This document shows positions 19,325-27,729 of a stretch of DNA of 30,748 bases, in pieces (positions within the stretch are counted from its first letter, which is position 1; each line of letters opens with the position of its first letter). The position numbers and the translations under genes are program-made. A model generated the notes under the pieces. It was not told the DNA's origin. It did not search any database and was given only the letters and a program-made list of their open reading frames with translations. The DNA lies in IMG/VR virus record IMGVR_UViG_3300025640_000040, positions 1 through 30,748 of that record; one strand, 5' to 3'. The DNA comes from a virus.

Positions 19325-20128
19325 ATGACTGACTTACAAGAAGTAGAAGTAGAAGAAGAAGCAGCAAACCCATACAACATGCACAAAGATTGGCATGATG
19401 AAGAAGACCAACCCTTTGAAAGTGCTGATGGTGTTTACTACGAAAAGAAAGCTAAGAAGGCCACCCGAAAGGCCCCTTCTGAAGAAGAATCCGCTACAGA
19501 TTACAAAAAGCGATATGATGATTTAAAAAAGCATTACGACACTAAGATTAACGAGTTTAAACAGAAAGAACAAGAACTTCAAGCCGAAGCTCGAATGACA
19601 CAGCAAGTTGAACAGGCCGTTCGTCACGAGGAACATGCAGAAGAAGTTCAGGACGAGTATGTAGAAACAGCACCCGCTGAAGAGGCTAACACTAGACTTT
19701 CAGCACTTGATGAGCGAGAAGCTAGGATTGCACGAAAAGAGGCTGAAATAACTCTAAGTTCAGCGCATCCTGACTTTTCAGAAATACGGCAAAGTGACGA
19801 GTTTCACGAATGGGCTAAGTCACAGCCAGAAGCAATTCAAGATTGGGTATACAACAATCCTAATGACGTAAGCTTAGCAATCAAAGCTATTGACTTTTAT
19901 AAAATGGAATCGGGTTTAAGCTCTCAACCTTCTTCAAGTAAGAAAGCACAGTCGCAGCCTGTGTCCCCTTCGGCAGCAGATATGGTTTCAACTAAAACAA
20001 AAGCCGTAAATGCTAATGAGCCAAAGATATGGACACAACGGGAAATTGCTGCACTGTCTATGGATGAGTATGATAAACATGAAAAAGAAATCGATTCAGC
20101 CATAATTGAAGGCAGGGTAGTAGCTTAA
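19325..20128 (+). CDS. capsid assembly scaffolding protein
   Basis: 267 residues, very acidic N-terminus, long charged helical middle (YKKRYDDLKKHYDTKINEFK, REARIARKEAEI) and a C-terminal helical hairpin (WTQREIAALSMDEYDKHEKEIDSAIIEGRVV), the standard layout for podovirus scaffolds, which bind coat protein through the C-terminal helices and leave the mature head. It directly precedes the major capsid gene. AAAGGAG six bases upstream. The segment KKATRKAPSE is encoded by a second copy of the GGCC stem-loop sequence. Confidence 0.85.
   Translation: MTDLQEVEVEEEAANPYNMHKDWHDEEDQPFESADGVYYEKKAKKATRKAPSEEESATDYKKRYDDLKKHYDTKINEFKQKEQELQAEARMTQQVEQAVRHEEHAEEVQDEYVETAPAEEANTRLSALDEREARIARKEAEITLSSAHPDFSEIRQSDEFHEWAKSQPEAIQDWVYNNPNDVSLAIKAIDFYKMESGLSSQPSSSKKAQSQPVSPSAADMVSTKTKAVNANEPKIWTQREIAALSMDEYDKHEKEIDSAIIEGRVVA
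19455..19480. repeat. GGCC stem-loop, copy B (inside scaffold gene)
   Basis: AGAAGG (19455-19460) pairs with CCTTCT (19475-19480) around the core shared with copy A. Bases 19457-19478 are identical to 19195-19216, while the flanking stem bases differ yet still pair. In this copy the sequence is translated as part of an acidic/basic linker of the scaffold. Confidence 0.65.
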
Positions 20129-20161
20129 TAACTATTGTCTTAAATAAAAGGAAAAATAATC

Positions 20162-21124
20162 ATGGCTAATAACGTATCAGACCAGTTTTTTGCAGAAGGT
20201 AGTAACAGTAACTTTGGAACTAGCAGCAACTTTATGCCTGCTATTTACTCGAAGAAGGTTCTTAACTTCTTCCGTAAAGCTTCCGTTGCTGAAGCAATCA
20301 CTAACACTGACTATGCAGGTGAGATTTCTGCATACGGTGATTCTGTAAAAATCATTAAAGAACCCACCATTACTGTACATCAGTATGAGCGTGGCGCTGA
20401 CACAACTGCAACTGCACTGACCGACACCGAAGTAACTTTGGTTGTTGATATTGCTAACGCCTTTAAGTTCATCGTAGACGACATCGAAACTTCAATGTCT
20501 CACGTAAACTTCAAGGAAGTAGCTGCTTCATCTGCTGCTTACGCTCTGCGTGATGCATTCGATGCTGGCGTACTGGCTACTATGGAAGCAGGTCTAAGCG
20601 CTTCTTCTCCTGACCACATCATCGGTGGCGACACTACTGCTTCAGCCGCTTCTGGCGTTCTGACCGGTACTGACGCTGTTGGTCTACAACACGCAGGAAC
20701 TGACCCTCTAGATGTTCTGGCTCGTATGGCTCGTCTGCTTGATGACGAAAACGTACCAGAAGAAGGTCGTTGGGTTGTAGCTCCTCCTGTATTCTACGAA
20801 GAGCTGTCGCAGTCTGACTCTAAGCTCTTGTCAGTAGATTTCAACGGTGGTCAAGGTTCTATCCGTAATGGTCTAGTAAGCTCTGGTAAGCTTCGTGGAT
20901 TTAGCATGTACAAGTCTAATAACATGACTGGACTTGTTGCTAACGCTGATGGCCTTATTCTTGGCGGTCACATCTCTGCGGTATGTACTGCACAGACTAT
21001 CACCAGCACTGAAGTCATTCGTGACCCAGACAGCTTCGGTGACATCTGTCGTGGTCTGCACGTATACGGCGCTAAGGTTCTTCGACCTGAAGCTCTCGTT
21101 GGTGCATACTTCAACGTAGCATAA
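20162..21124 (+). CDS. major capsid protein
   Basis: 320 residues starting MANNVSDQFFAEGSNSNFGT. The region QFFAEGSNSNFGTSSNFMPAIYSKKVLNFFRKASVAEAITNTDYAGEI followed by GDSVKIIKEPTITVHQYERG and LTDTEVTLVVDIANAFKFIVDDI is a HK97-fold coat of the T7/podovirus sort: N-arm, E-loop-type segment, spine helix (SSAAYALRDAFDAGVLATMEAG) and A-domain with NVPEEGRWVVAPPVFYEELSQ. Codon choice differs from neighbours: many preferred-looking C-ending codons and higher GC, as expected for the most expressed gene. AAGGA nine bases upstream; a hairpin follows the stop. Confidence 0.93.
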   Translation: MANNVSDQFFAEGSNSNFGTSSNFMPAIYSKKVLNFFRKASVAEAITNTDYAGEISAYGDSVKIIKEPTITVHQYERGADTTATALTDTEVTLVVDIANAFKFIVDDIETSMSHVNFKEVAASSAAYALRDAFDAGVLATMEAGLSASSPDHIIGGDTTASAASGVLTGTDAVGLQHAGTDPLDVLARMARLLDDENVPEEGRWVVAPPVFYEELSQSDSKLLSVDFNGGQGSIRNGLVSSGKLRGFSMYKSNNMTGLVANADGLILGGHISAVCTAQTITSTEVIRDPDSFGDICRGLHVYGAKVLRPEALVGAYFNVA

Positions 21125-21143
21125 GCTGTAACCAAATAAGTGC

Positions 21144-21163
21144 GGGGGCTGTAAAAGGCCCCC
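21144..21163 (+). terminator. hairpin after major capsid gene
   Basis: GGGGGC (21144-21149) pairs with GCCCCC (21158-21163) around TGTAAAAG, then AATCTTTAAC. The stem is strong and GC-only, but the T-run is short, so partial termination or mRNA 3'-end protection is more likely than a full stop. The position just after the capsid gene matches many phages. Confidence 0.6.
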
Positions 21164-21195
21164 AATCTTTAACAAATTTAAAGGCAATATAAACT

Positions 21196-21966
21196 ATGGC
21201 AACATCATACTTAGATTTGACTAATGAACTTCTTAGAGAACTTAACGAAGTTCCGTTAGATTCAGGTAACTTTAGCACAGCTATTGGTGTCCAAGGACAC
21301 GTACAAGATGCTGTAAACAAAGCATACTTTGATATTATCAATGATGAACCTCAGTGGCCTTTCTTATCTGCTGGCGAGAGTGGCGAAGTAGACCCTATGT
21401 ACGGAAACGTATATGTCGAAACAGTTGCAGGCCAGAGATTTTATGAACTAAAACCAGCTAGTGATTCCATTAAAACAGATTATGGTTCAATAGACTGGGA
21501 TAATTTTTATGCGACCACTGTAGGCGTAGCTGGCGAAACAGCCCCCTACACTGGAAAGAATTTGTCGTTTATGACTACAGAAGCTTGGAAAACATTTAGA
21601 CGAGTTTCAGAAAACTTAGATGACGCAGACAGTCAAACATTTGGAGTTCCTAACAGTGTAATTAGAAGTCCTGATTCACGTAAGTTTGGACTTAGCCCCA
21701 TACCTGATAAAGTGTATCGTGTGTGGTTCTATGCTTGGAACCTTCCTACAAAATTTACCAGTTATAGTGACGAGATAGTGTTTCCTGAAATGTATAGCAC
21801 AGTTTTGCTAGCTAGAGCACGTTACTATATTTGGCAGTTTAAAGATAATCCACAGGCCGCTTCATTTGCAATGGACGACTATAGAAAGGGATTACGCAGT
21901 ATGCGCTCAAACCTTATTGAAGCCGCACCAACCACAATAAAAGATGACCGAGTGAGATTCATATAA
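21196..21966 (+). CDS. tail tubular protein A / gp11-like adaptor
   Basis: 256 residues. YLDLTNELLRELNEVPLDSG then FSTAIGVQGHVQDAVNKAYFDIINDEPQWPFLS is the usual N-terminal helical part of podovirus adaptor proteins that attach under the portal (T7 gp11 and relatives: ...LlNeV...F......q..v..avn.a...i......W.f). The C-terminal FPEMYSTVLLARARYYIWQFKDNPQAASFAMDDYRKGLRSMR also matches this family. It likely joins the portal to the tail nozzle. Length is close to T7 gp11 (~196 aa) plus extra loops. Confidence 0.78.
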   Translation: MATSYLDLTNELLRELNEVPLDSGNFSTAIGVQGHVQDAVNKAYFDIINDEPQWPFLSAGESGEVDPMYGNVYVETVAGQRFYELKPASDSIKTDYGSIDWDNFYATTVGVAGETAPYTGKNLSFMTTEAWKTFRRVSENLDDADSQTFGVPNSVIRSPDSRKFGLSPIPDKVYRVWFYAWNLPTKFTSYSDEIVFPEMYSTVLLARARYYIWQFKDNPQAASFAMDDYRKGLRSMRSNLIEAAPTTIKDDRVRFI

Positions 21967-21967
21967 T

Positions 21968-23596
21968 ATGGCAGCTTCACAACCTTTTGGTTTCGCTTGC
22001 AAGGGTGGTTTAAATACCAACATAAGCAAGATAGAATTGCTTAGTCAACCCGGAATTGCAACTAAGTTGCTTAATTTTGAGGTTGACCCTGATGGCGGCT
22101 ATCGGCGTGTTAGTGGGTTTACAGCTTATGGAGCAGGCTCAGCAGCAAGGCCCAACGGCGCAAATTCTGTTCTAGGTATTAAAACTTATGCAGACGGCGT
22201 TGTAGTATGTAGCGGAACAGATATTTTCTTTAGTAATGATGGCGTTACTTGGCTTCAAATAAACCGAGCTTCTGTTCATAGCAACGGAGACAACTATACA
22301 ACTTTTACAGGCCGTGCAGCATTAACTAGAACTAATCAAGGCCAGTGTTCTATTGACATCTATGAAGGCAGTAAGTCCGTATACGGTGAGTTAGTAATTT
22401 GTGATGGAGCTAATAAACCTTATTACTTTTATATGACAGGAACAGGTGCATTAACTAGCCGAACTTTTTTTTCATCGGAAGTTACAGTATCAAACACAGA
22501 AGCTCCTACAGTCGGAACTGTACACAGTAATCATTTTGTAGTAGGAGGAACACTAGAAAATCCTAACCAAGTGTATTATAGTCATTTACATGAAATGGAT
22601 AATTTTGCAGGTGCGGGAGCAGGAGAAGTAAGACTAGCAGATAAAGTTATAGGTCTTAAAAGCTTTCGTGGCGACTGCATTGTATTCTGTAAAAATAGCA
22701 TTTACAGATTAATAAATATTGAAGCTAACGATGCAACGACTGCAATTGTTCCAATCACTAAAAATGTAGGCTGCATAGATGGACAAAGCATTCAAGAAAT
22801 TGGAGGCGACCTTGTATTTTTAAGCCCTGACGGTATTCGTACATTGGCTGGAACTGCGCGTATTGGTGATGTAGAGCTAACTTCTGTAAGCAGAAACATT
22901 CAAAGAATTTTAAGTAACATTGCAAACAACATAAATGCTTATACTGTTTCAAGTGTTGTGTTGCGCTCTAAGTCTCAGTATCGTTTATATTACTCAAACC
23001 CTACTGAAGGCGGAGCATTTGCAAAAGGAATCATTGGAACCTTTACAGGCCAAGGATTTGAGTGGTCTGAAACAGAAGGAATTGAAGCACCTGCTGTAGA
23101 TAGCGGATTTTTATATAGTGGTGTTGAGCAGATTATACATGGAGATGCAAGAGGTTATATTTATAACCACGACACAGGGAATTCTTTTAGTTATCAAGGA
23201 ACATTAGAAGATATTAAAGCTGAGTATGAAACACCTTACTTAGACTTTGGTGACATGGGCACACGAAAAACTTTACAATACATTAAAACATCTGTAACTC
23301 CTGATGCAGGAGCAGGTGGTTTTTCACAGCCTACATTAAGAGTTAAGTTTGATTTTGAAGATGCTAACATACAACAGCCTGCGCCTTACACCTTTCCAGA
23401 AATTAGAGGCGGCGCATTTTTTGGAGATGCCGTATTTGGAGAAGCAGTTTTTGGTTCAGCAGAAAGCCCACTCATAAGACAACCTATTCAGGGAAGTTGC
23501 TATACGTCTAATTTTTCTATAAACAGTGACGACCAACTTCAACCTTATACAATTAACGGTTTATATATAAACTATGTTCCCGCAGGCAGGAGATAA
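21968..23596 (+). CDS. tail stabilisation / nozzle protein
   Basis: 542 residues starting GGLNTNISKIELLSQPGIATKLLNFEVDPDGGYRRVSGF (read as several shorter blocks), a pattern I recognise in podophage tail tube/stabilisation proteins: xxKGGLxTxxSxxxLxxxPGxxxxxxNFExDxxGxYRRxxGY. The rest is beta-rich (LFVSRTNKQYRLYYS-like: VLRSKSQYRLYYSNPT; RGDCIVFCKNSIYRL; NVGCIDGQSIQEIGGDLVFLSPDGIR), suggesting a propeller fold as in T7 gp12 or P22 gp10-type proteins. It begins two bases after the adaptor gene stop. Likely the distal part of the short tail. Confidence 0.72.
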   Translation: MAASQPFGFACKGGLNTNISKIELLSQPGIATKLLNFEVDPDGGYRRVSGFTAYGAGSAARPNGANSVLGIKTYADGVVVCSGTDIFFSNDGVTWLQINRASVHSNGDNYTTFTGRAALTRTNQGQCSIDIYEGSKSVYGELVICDGANKPYYFYMTGTGALTSRTFFSSEVTVSNTEAPTVGTVHSNHFVVGGTLENPNQVYYSHLHEMDNFAGAGAGEVRLADKVIGLKSFRGDCIVFCKNSIYRLINIEANDATTAIVPITKNVGCIDGQSIQEIGGDLVFLSPDGIRTLAGTARIGDVELTSVSRNIQRILSNIANNINAYTVSSVVLRSKSQYRLYYSNPTEGGAFAKGIIGTFTGQGFEWSETEGIEAPAVDSGFLYSGVEQIIHGDARGYIYNHDTGNSFSYQGTLEDIKAEYETPYLDFGDMGTRKTLQYIKTSVTPDAGAGGFSQPTLRVKFDFEDANIQQPAPYTFPEIRGGAFFGDAVFGEAVFGSAESPLIRQPIQGSCYTSNFSINSDDQLQPYTINGLYINYVPAGRR

Positions 23597-23600
23597 TTAG

Positions 23601-25454
23601 ATGGCAGGTACAAGCTATACAAGACAAAGTACAATTACAGACGGTAATCTAATTACTGCTTCTCTTTTTAATAATGAGTATAATCAGCTTTTAAATGCTT
23701 TTGTATATTCTTCAACGGGAACTACGGGCCACACGCACGATGGAACCGCTGGTCAAGGTGGTGCAATTGGAAAGATTGGCGACCAAGACTTTAATAATAA
23801 AATAGAAATTAGCGCGACTAATAATCGTATTGAATGCTATATAGAAGTTGGCGGCTCTCCTGTTGAACAGCTTCGTATTCAAGACGGAGCTATTGTACCT
23901 GTAACTGATAGTGATATAGATTTTGGTACAACTTCTTTAAGATTTAAAGATGCTTTTGTAGACAGCTTGACTGTAACTGGCGTTGTTACTGCTACAGGAT
24001 TCACAATAGGCTCAGCAGTTATTACTGAAGCAGAACTAGAAATCCTAGATGGCAAAACATTCTTGGATGAAGATGACTTATCTTCTGATAGTGCTACAGG
24101 TATTCCGTCACAACAGTCTGTAAAAGCTTACGTAGACGCACAGGTTACTGCACAAGACCTAGACCTAACTGACGGCACTACAAGCATCTCAATTGATTTA
24201 GATTCAGAGGCTCTGAGTGTCTTGGGCGGAACCGGCATAACCTCTACTGCAAGCGGCAATGGCGTAACACTCGCAATAGATTCTACTGTAGCTACTCTTA
24301 CAGGCTCACAGACTCTCAGCAACAAGACCCTAGCTACTCCTGTTATCTCCGGCAACCTAACTACTGACGGCACTATAGATGGTCGTGATGTAGCTGCTGA
24401 TGGTACTAAGCTAGATGGCATTGAAACCGCAGCAACTTCAGACCAAACAGATGCAGAGATTCGTGCTGCCGTTGAAGCCGCTACAGATTCTAATGTGTTT
24501 ACAGACGCTGACCACAGTAAGTTAAATGCTATTGAGGCTTCAGCTGACGTAACAGACACAGCTAACGTAACAGCCGCTGGTGCCTTAATGGACAGCGAGG
24601 TGACAAACCTTGCAGAAGTAAAGGCTTTTGATTCTTCCGATTACGCTACCGCAGCACAAGGTACTTTAGCTGATAACGCTTTGCCTAAATCTGGCGGCAC
24701 AATGACTGGTGCGCTTGTACTCAACAACACTGGTTCTTTAAAAGTTTCCGCAGGTACTACAGGGCAGCGTGAAGGCTCTCCAGCAGCGGGGATGTTTCGC
24801 TACAACACCACGGAAGGCAAGTTTGAAGGCTACTCCACAGAGTGGGGCGAGATTGGTGGTGGTGCTGCTGACCTCCTGCTTAACAGCTTCACTGGTGACG
24901 GCTCCGACGTAACCTTCTCACTCTCTGGTGCAGCAATAGAAAACAACACGCTGGTGTATGTCGATGGCGTGTATCAGAACAAATCAACCTATGCAGTATC
25001 TAGCGCAACTCCCGCTGTAGTTACTTTCTCTGAGGCTCCTGCTAACGGAGCAGCCATTGAGATTATGGTAGCGGCTATTTCAGTCACTAACGTAGGTACA
25101 CCCAGTGACAACACAGTCACTACGGCTAAGATTGTAGATGATGCAGTAACAGCAGCTAAGATAGCTTCAGAGCCTGTAGCAGTAGGTATAACAACTGTAG
25201 TAACTTCTACATCTGTTACAGCTACAGTAAACACACATGTTTTTGTAGACACTGCAACTAAAACTATTACGCTGCCTGCATCACCGACTATTGGTCAAAG
25301 AGTATTAGTTACTGTCGGAAACTTTACAGACACGGTGGTTGGACGTAACGGCAGTAATATTATGTCAAGCGGTACAGACATGACATTAGACAAAGCATAT
25401 CTTTCAATTCAATTTATATATACAAACTCTACAGTAGGGTGGGCAATAGCATGA
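23601..25454 (+). CDS. tail fibre protein
   Basis: 617 residues, Ala/Thr/Ser/Asp rich. The N-terminus (SYTRQSTITDGNLITASLFNNEYNQLLNAF, then GHTHDGTAG) is a virion-attachment-like segment. The middle holds recurrent fibre motifs: FKDAFVDSLTVTGVVTATGF, GIPSQQSVKAYVDAQ, SQTLSNKTLATPVISGNLTT, DGTKLDGIETAATSDQTDAE and LPKSGGTMTGALVLN. A carbohydrate-like beta module comes next (GDGSDVTFSLSGA...LVYVDGVYQNKSTYAV). The last ~75 residues (NTHVFVDTATKTITLPASPTIGQRVLVTVGN...) are a module also found as a separate gene at 26601. Base composition shifts from AT-rich (before ~24100) to more GC-rich, suggesting mosaic origin. AGGAG eight bases upstream. Confidence 0.88.
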   Translation: MAGTSYTRQSTITDGNLITASLFNNEYNQLLNAFVYSSTGTTGHTHDGTAGQGGAIGKIGDQDFNNKIEISATNNRIECYIEVGGSPVEQLRIQDGAIVPVTDSDIDFGTTSLRFKDAFVDSLTVTGVVTATGFTIGSAVITEAELEILDGKTFLDEDDLSSDSATGIPSQQSVKAYVDAQVTAQDLDLTDGTTSISIDLDSEALSVLGGTGITSTASGNGVTLAIDSTVATLTGSQTLSNKTLATPVISGNLTTDGTIDGRDVAADGTKLDGIETAATSDQTDAEIRAAVEAATDSNVFTDADHSKLNAIEASADVTDTANVTAAGALMDSEVTNLAEVKAFDSSDYATAAQGTLADNALPKSGGTMTGALVLNNTGSLKVSAGTTGQREGSPAAGMFRYNTTEGKFEGYSTEWGEIGGGAADLLLNSFTGDGSDVTFSLSGAAIENNTLVYVDGVYQNKSTYAVSSATPAVVTFSEAPANGAAIEIMVAAISVTNVGTPSDNTVTTAKIVDDAVTAAKIASEPVAVGITTVVTSTSVTATVNTHVFVDTATKTITLPASPTIGQRVLVTVGNFTDTVVGRNGSNIMSSGTDMTLDKAYLSIQFIYTNSTVGWAIA

Positions 25455-26287
25455 GTAATTTTTCAGATTTTATAGGTGGTGGTGGTTCTGCGTCATTCCC
25501 CACAATATTTTTAAGTAAGTCGCAGACTTGGGTTCCGCCTCAAGACGGCAATATCTGCATTCACGTTATTGGTGGAGGGGGCGGTGGTGCTGGCTGGAGT
25601 GAGTATACGACTAGTGGTGGTGCTGGCGGGTATTGTAAAAAGAACACTTTAGCAGTCACTACTTCTGGTTCTTTTACAGTTGTCGTTGGAGCAGGTGGCG
25701 CTGGCGGTGCAAACAACAGAGGCAACACCGGGGGTGGTGGAACTGGGGGAAACAGTACAGTGGCAGGAACAGGTTTATCGTCCACCCTCACAGCTAATGG
25801 AGGCGCAGGCGGTGTTTATTCAAGCAGCGCAATTCCAGCAGGAGGAACTGCTGCAAACGGAGATGTAAATAACACAGGTGGCGCAGGGGGGGCTGTTTCT
25901 GGCACAGACGGAGGCGCTGGCGGTGGCGCAGTCGGTCTTACGGGTACAGGGCAGGCAGGTTCTGTTGGTAATAAAGACCTACCTATAGCCGGGGAGTGTG
26001 ACATTATTGGAGACTTCTGGTCATCTACAATGGGGCAAATAGCTGGAGGAATAGCTGGGCGCTGTGTTAGACACACCACTTCCACAGTACCCTATGACGG
26101 TGTAAATGGCGGCCCATTATCAGGCGGTGGCGGTATTATATTTAATACAGGTAGTGAAAGATTGGTGCAAGGCGGTGCTGGTGGTATTGGTGGTGGTGGT
26201 GGTGCGGCAGAAAACAAGGGCCATATATCGTCATCTTTAGGTGGTGAAGGTGGCGAAGGCATTGTCGTTATCCAGTACATCCCATAA
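25451..26287 (+). CDS. glycine-rich adhesin A (receptor-binding tip)
   Basis: 278 residues from the ATG overlapping the fibre stop (ATGA). Starts MSNFSDFIGGGGSASFPTIF and SQTWVPPQDGNICIHVIGGG, then long poly-glycine runs (GGAGGYCKK, GGGGTGGNSTV, GGAGGIGGGGGAAENKG) and a conserved end GEGGEGIVVIQYIP. This is the glycine-rich adhesin form known from T4-like gp38 and related phage tips, where glycine runs pack as polyglycine-II helices and the loops bind receptors. The C-rich CKKNTLAVTTSGSFTVVVGAGG block is framework shared with adhesin B at 26916. It should sit at the fibre end and set host range. Confidence 0.85.
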   Translation: MSNFSDFIGGGGSASFPTIFLSKSQTWVPPQDGNICIHVIGGGGGGAGWSEYTTSGGAGGYCKKNTLAVTTSGSFTVVVGAGGAGGANNRGNTGGGGTGGNSTVAGTGLSSTLTANGGAGGVYSSSAIPAGGTAANGDVNNTGGAGGAVSGTDGGAGGGAVGLTGTGQAGSVGNKDLPIAGECDIIGDFWSSTMGQIAGGIAGRCVRHTTSTVPYDGVNGGPLSGGGGIIFNTGSERLVQGGAGGIGGGGGAAENKGHISSSLGGEGGEGIVVIQYIP

Positions 26288-26298
26288 AGGAGAATTAA

Positions 26299-26601
26299 AT
26301 GAAATATAATATTAAAGATGCTGATGGCAACATCACAAACACCATCACTGCTGATGCTGAGTTTGTTGAGGCTAACTTTGAGCATTACGAGCTTTGGGTA
26401 GCACCTGCACCCGAAGAGTTTACGCAAGAAGACATAGAGGCCATTGCAAAACTATGGCGTGATGGAGAACTCCAGCGCACAGACAAAGCAGCACAGACTC
26501 CAGACTGGCCCAACCGTGACAACATCCTGACCTATAGGGTTGCATTGCGCGACTGGCCAGCTACGGATAACTTCCCAGACACAAAACCAGAGGTGGGCTA
26601 A
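26299..26601 (+). CDS. tail-assembly-chaperone-like protein A
   Basis: 100 residues: MKYNIKDADGNITNTITADA at the start, EFVEANFEHYELWVAP, and a C-terminal ELQRTDKAAQTPDWPNRDNI then YRVALRDWPATDNFPDTKP. The end fits the phage tail assembly chaperone type (Phage_tail_APC: RDxxLxxxDxxxxPDxxxxxxWxxYRxxLRDxPxxxxFPxxxxP). AAGGAG six bases upstream. Each glycine-rich adhesin is followed by one of these, so it probably helps fold or attach its adhesin. A paralog lies at 27730. Confidence 0.78.
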   Translation: MKYNIKDADGNITNTITADAEFVEANFEHYELWVAPAPEEFTQEDIEAIAKLWRDGELQRTDKAAQTPDWPNRDNILTYRVALRDWPATDNFPDTKPEVG

Positions 26602-26915
26602 TGGCTTTAACAAAAGTAACAACGGGCGTTCTTGCTGACACGATAGCCGCTGGTATTCCTACGGCAACTGTGGGCAGCAACGCGAACGCAACAGCTAACA
26701 CGCATCACTTTGTGTCTGCATCAGGTGTGACTCTTACACTACCTACGCCTACTGTAGGCATGAAGGTGTACGTTACTGTAGGTAACTTTGACACGACAGT
26801 CATTGGGCGTAACGGCAGCACTATCGTAGGCTCCGCAACAGACTTAACAATCAACGTAGCTAATATGTCCATAGGACTTATTGGAACTTCAACTTCATCA
26901 TGGGTGTTTATATAA
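26601..26915 (+). CDS. free-standing fibre-end module, 104 aa
   Basis: MALTKVTTGVLADTIAAGIP followed by ATANTHHFVSASGVTLTLPTPTVGMKVYVTVGNFDTTVIGRNGSTIVGSATDL (shorter blocks shown only to compare). It matches the C-terminal part of the fibre gene: NTHVFVDTATKTITLPASP, GQRVLVTVGNFTDTVVGRNGS and GTDMTLDKAYLSIQFI. The gene starts in a TAATG overlap with the chaperone-like gene and ends directly before adhesin B. The N-terminal KVTTGVLADTIAAG is also a common fibre stem sequence. It likely joins adhesin B to the tail or forms its base. Confidence 0.75.
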   Translation: MALTKVTTGVLADTIAAGIPTATVGSNANATANTHHFVSASGVTLTLPTPTVGMKVYVTVGNFDTTVIGRNGSTIVGSATDLTINVANMSIGLIGTSTSSWVFI

Positions 26916-27719
26916 ATGTCAAACTTAACAGACTTAATATCAGCAGGCGGGGGTGGTGGTGCATTACCACAAATCGCATTGACACAATCTCAAACATGGG
27001 TTCCACCGCAAGACGGAACAGTATGCATTCACGTTATTGGTGCTGGTGGTGGTGGAGTTGCCACTTTAACAGGAGGCTCTTACGGTGGTGGGGCTGGTGG
27101 CTACTGCAAAAAAACTACGTTAGCCGTGACCACATCAGGCTCGTTTACTGTAGTTGTTGGTGTTGGTGGTTTAGGAGGATACACCAATGGAACGAACAAC
27201 GGAGCAGGAGGAGGAAATAGCACTGTTTCAGGTACTGGTTTATCAAGTACTTTGACCGCAAACGGTGGTGGTGCAGGAACTACTAGTGCTGGAGGTGCTG
27301 GAGGCACAGCCTCAAATGGTACAGTAAACAACACTGGCGGTGCTGGTTCTTTTTACGGGGGCGGTGCGGTTGGTGTCTACGGTACAGGAAACCCCGGCAG
27401 AGATAATGCACAAGGTGGTGCTGGTGGCGGTTCTTCTGATGCTCAAGGTTGGGATGGCTTGACAGGCTATGGTCAGATTGTTGGCGGCAAAGGTACTAAA
27501 ACATCTGCTTTTGCAGACTATCAAGGACTTATTAGCCAATACCCTGCGCCTGCTTTAGCAGGAGGCGGTGCAGTGTTTCAAAATCCGGGTTCAGGTAGTG
27601 CATACGGTTCTGACGGAGGTGTTGGCGGTGGCGGTGGCGGTTGTCGTAATAATAATAGTCTGGGTGCTGGCGGTTGCGGTGGTGACGGCATAGTAATCAT
27701 CCAATACCTACCCGCATAA
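26916..27719 (+). CDS. glycine-rich adhesin B (paralog of adhesin A)
   Basis: 267 residues, the same plan as adhesin A: SNLTDLISAGGGGGALPQIA, SQTWVPPQDGTVCIHVIGAG, GGAGGYCKKTTLAVTTSGSF, and an end GGCGGDGIVIIQYLPA. Framework blocks are nearly identical to adhesin A while the glycine-loop regions differ in sequence and length, as expected for receptor-binding diversification. It begins directly after the stop of the 104-aa module with no clear ribosome binding site, so it probably depends on coupling. It likely recognises a different receptor or variant. Confidence 0.85.
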   Translation: MSNLTDLISAGGGGGALPQIALTQSQTWVPPQDGTVCIHVIGAGGGGVATLTGGSYGGGAGGYCKKTTLAVTTSGSFTVVVGVGGLGGYTNGTNNGAGGGNSTVSGTGLSSTLTANGGGAGTTSAGGAGGTASNGTVNNTGGAGSFYGGGAVGVYGTGNPGRDNAQGGAGGGSSDAQGWDGLTGYGQIVGGKGTKTSAFADYQGLISQYPAPALAGGGAVFQNPGSGSAYGSDGGVGGGGGGCRNNNSLGAGGCGGDGIVIIQYLPA

Positions 27720-27729
27720 GGAGAAGAAC

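Noticed and set aside
24128-24559. Long open frame on the minus strand inside the fibre gene
   Set aside because: A shadow caused by the fibre's Ala/Thr/Asp-rich codons; Ser/Val/Ala-rich product without any start signal.
25561-27334. Open frames antisense or shifted in the glycine-rich adhesins (Pro-rich or Trp/Arg-rich products)
   Set aside because: They mirror the GGN codon runs and have no independent start sites.
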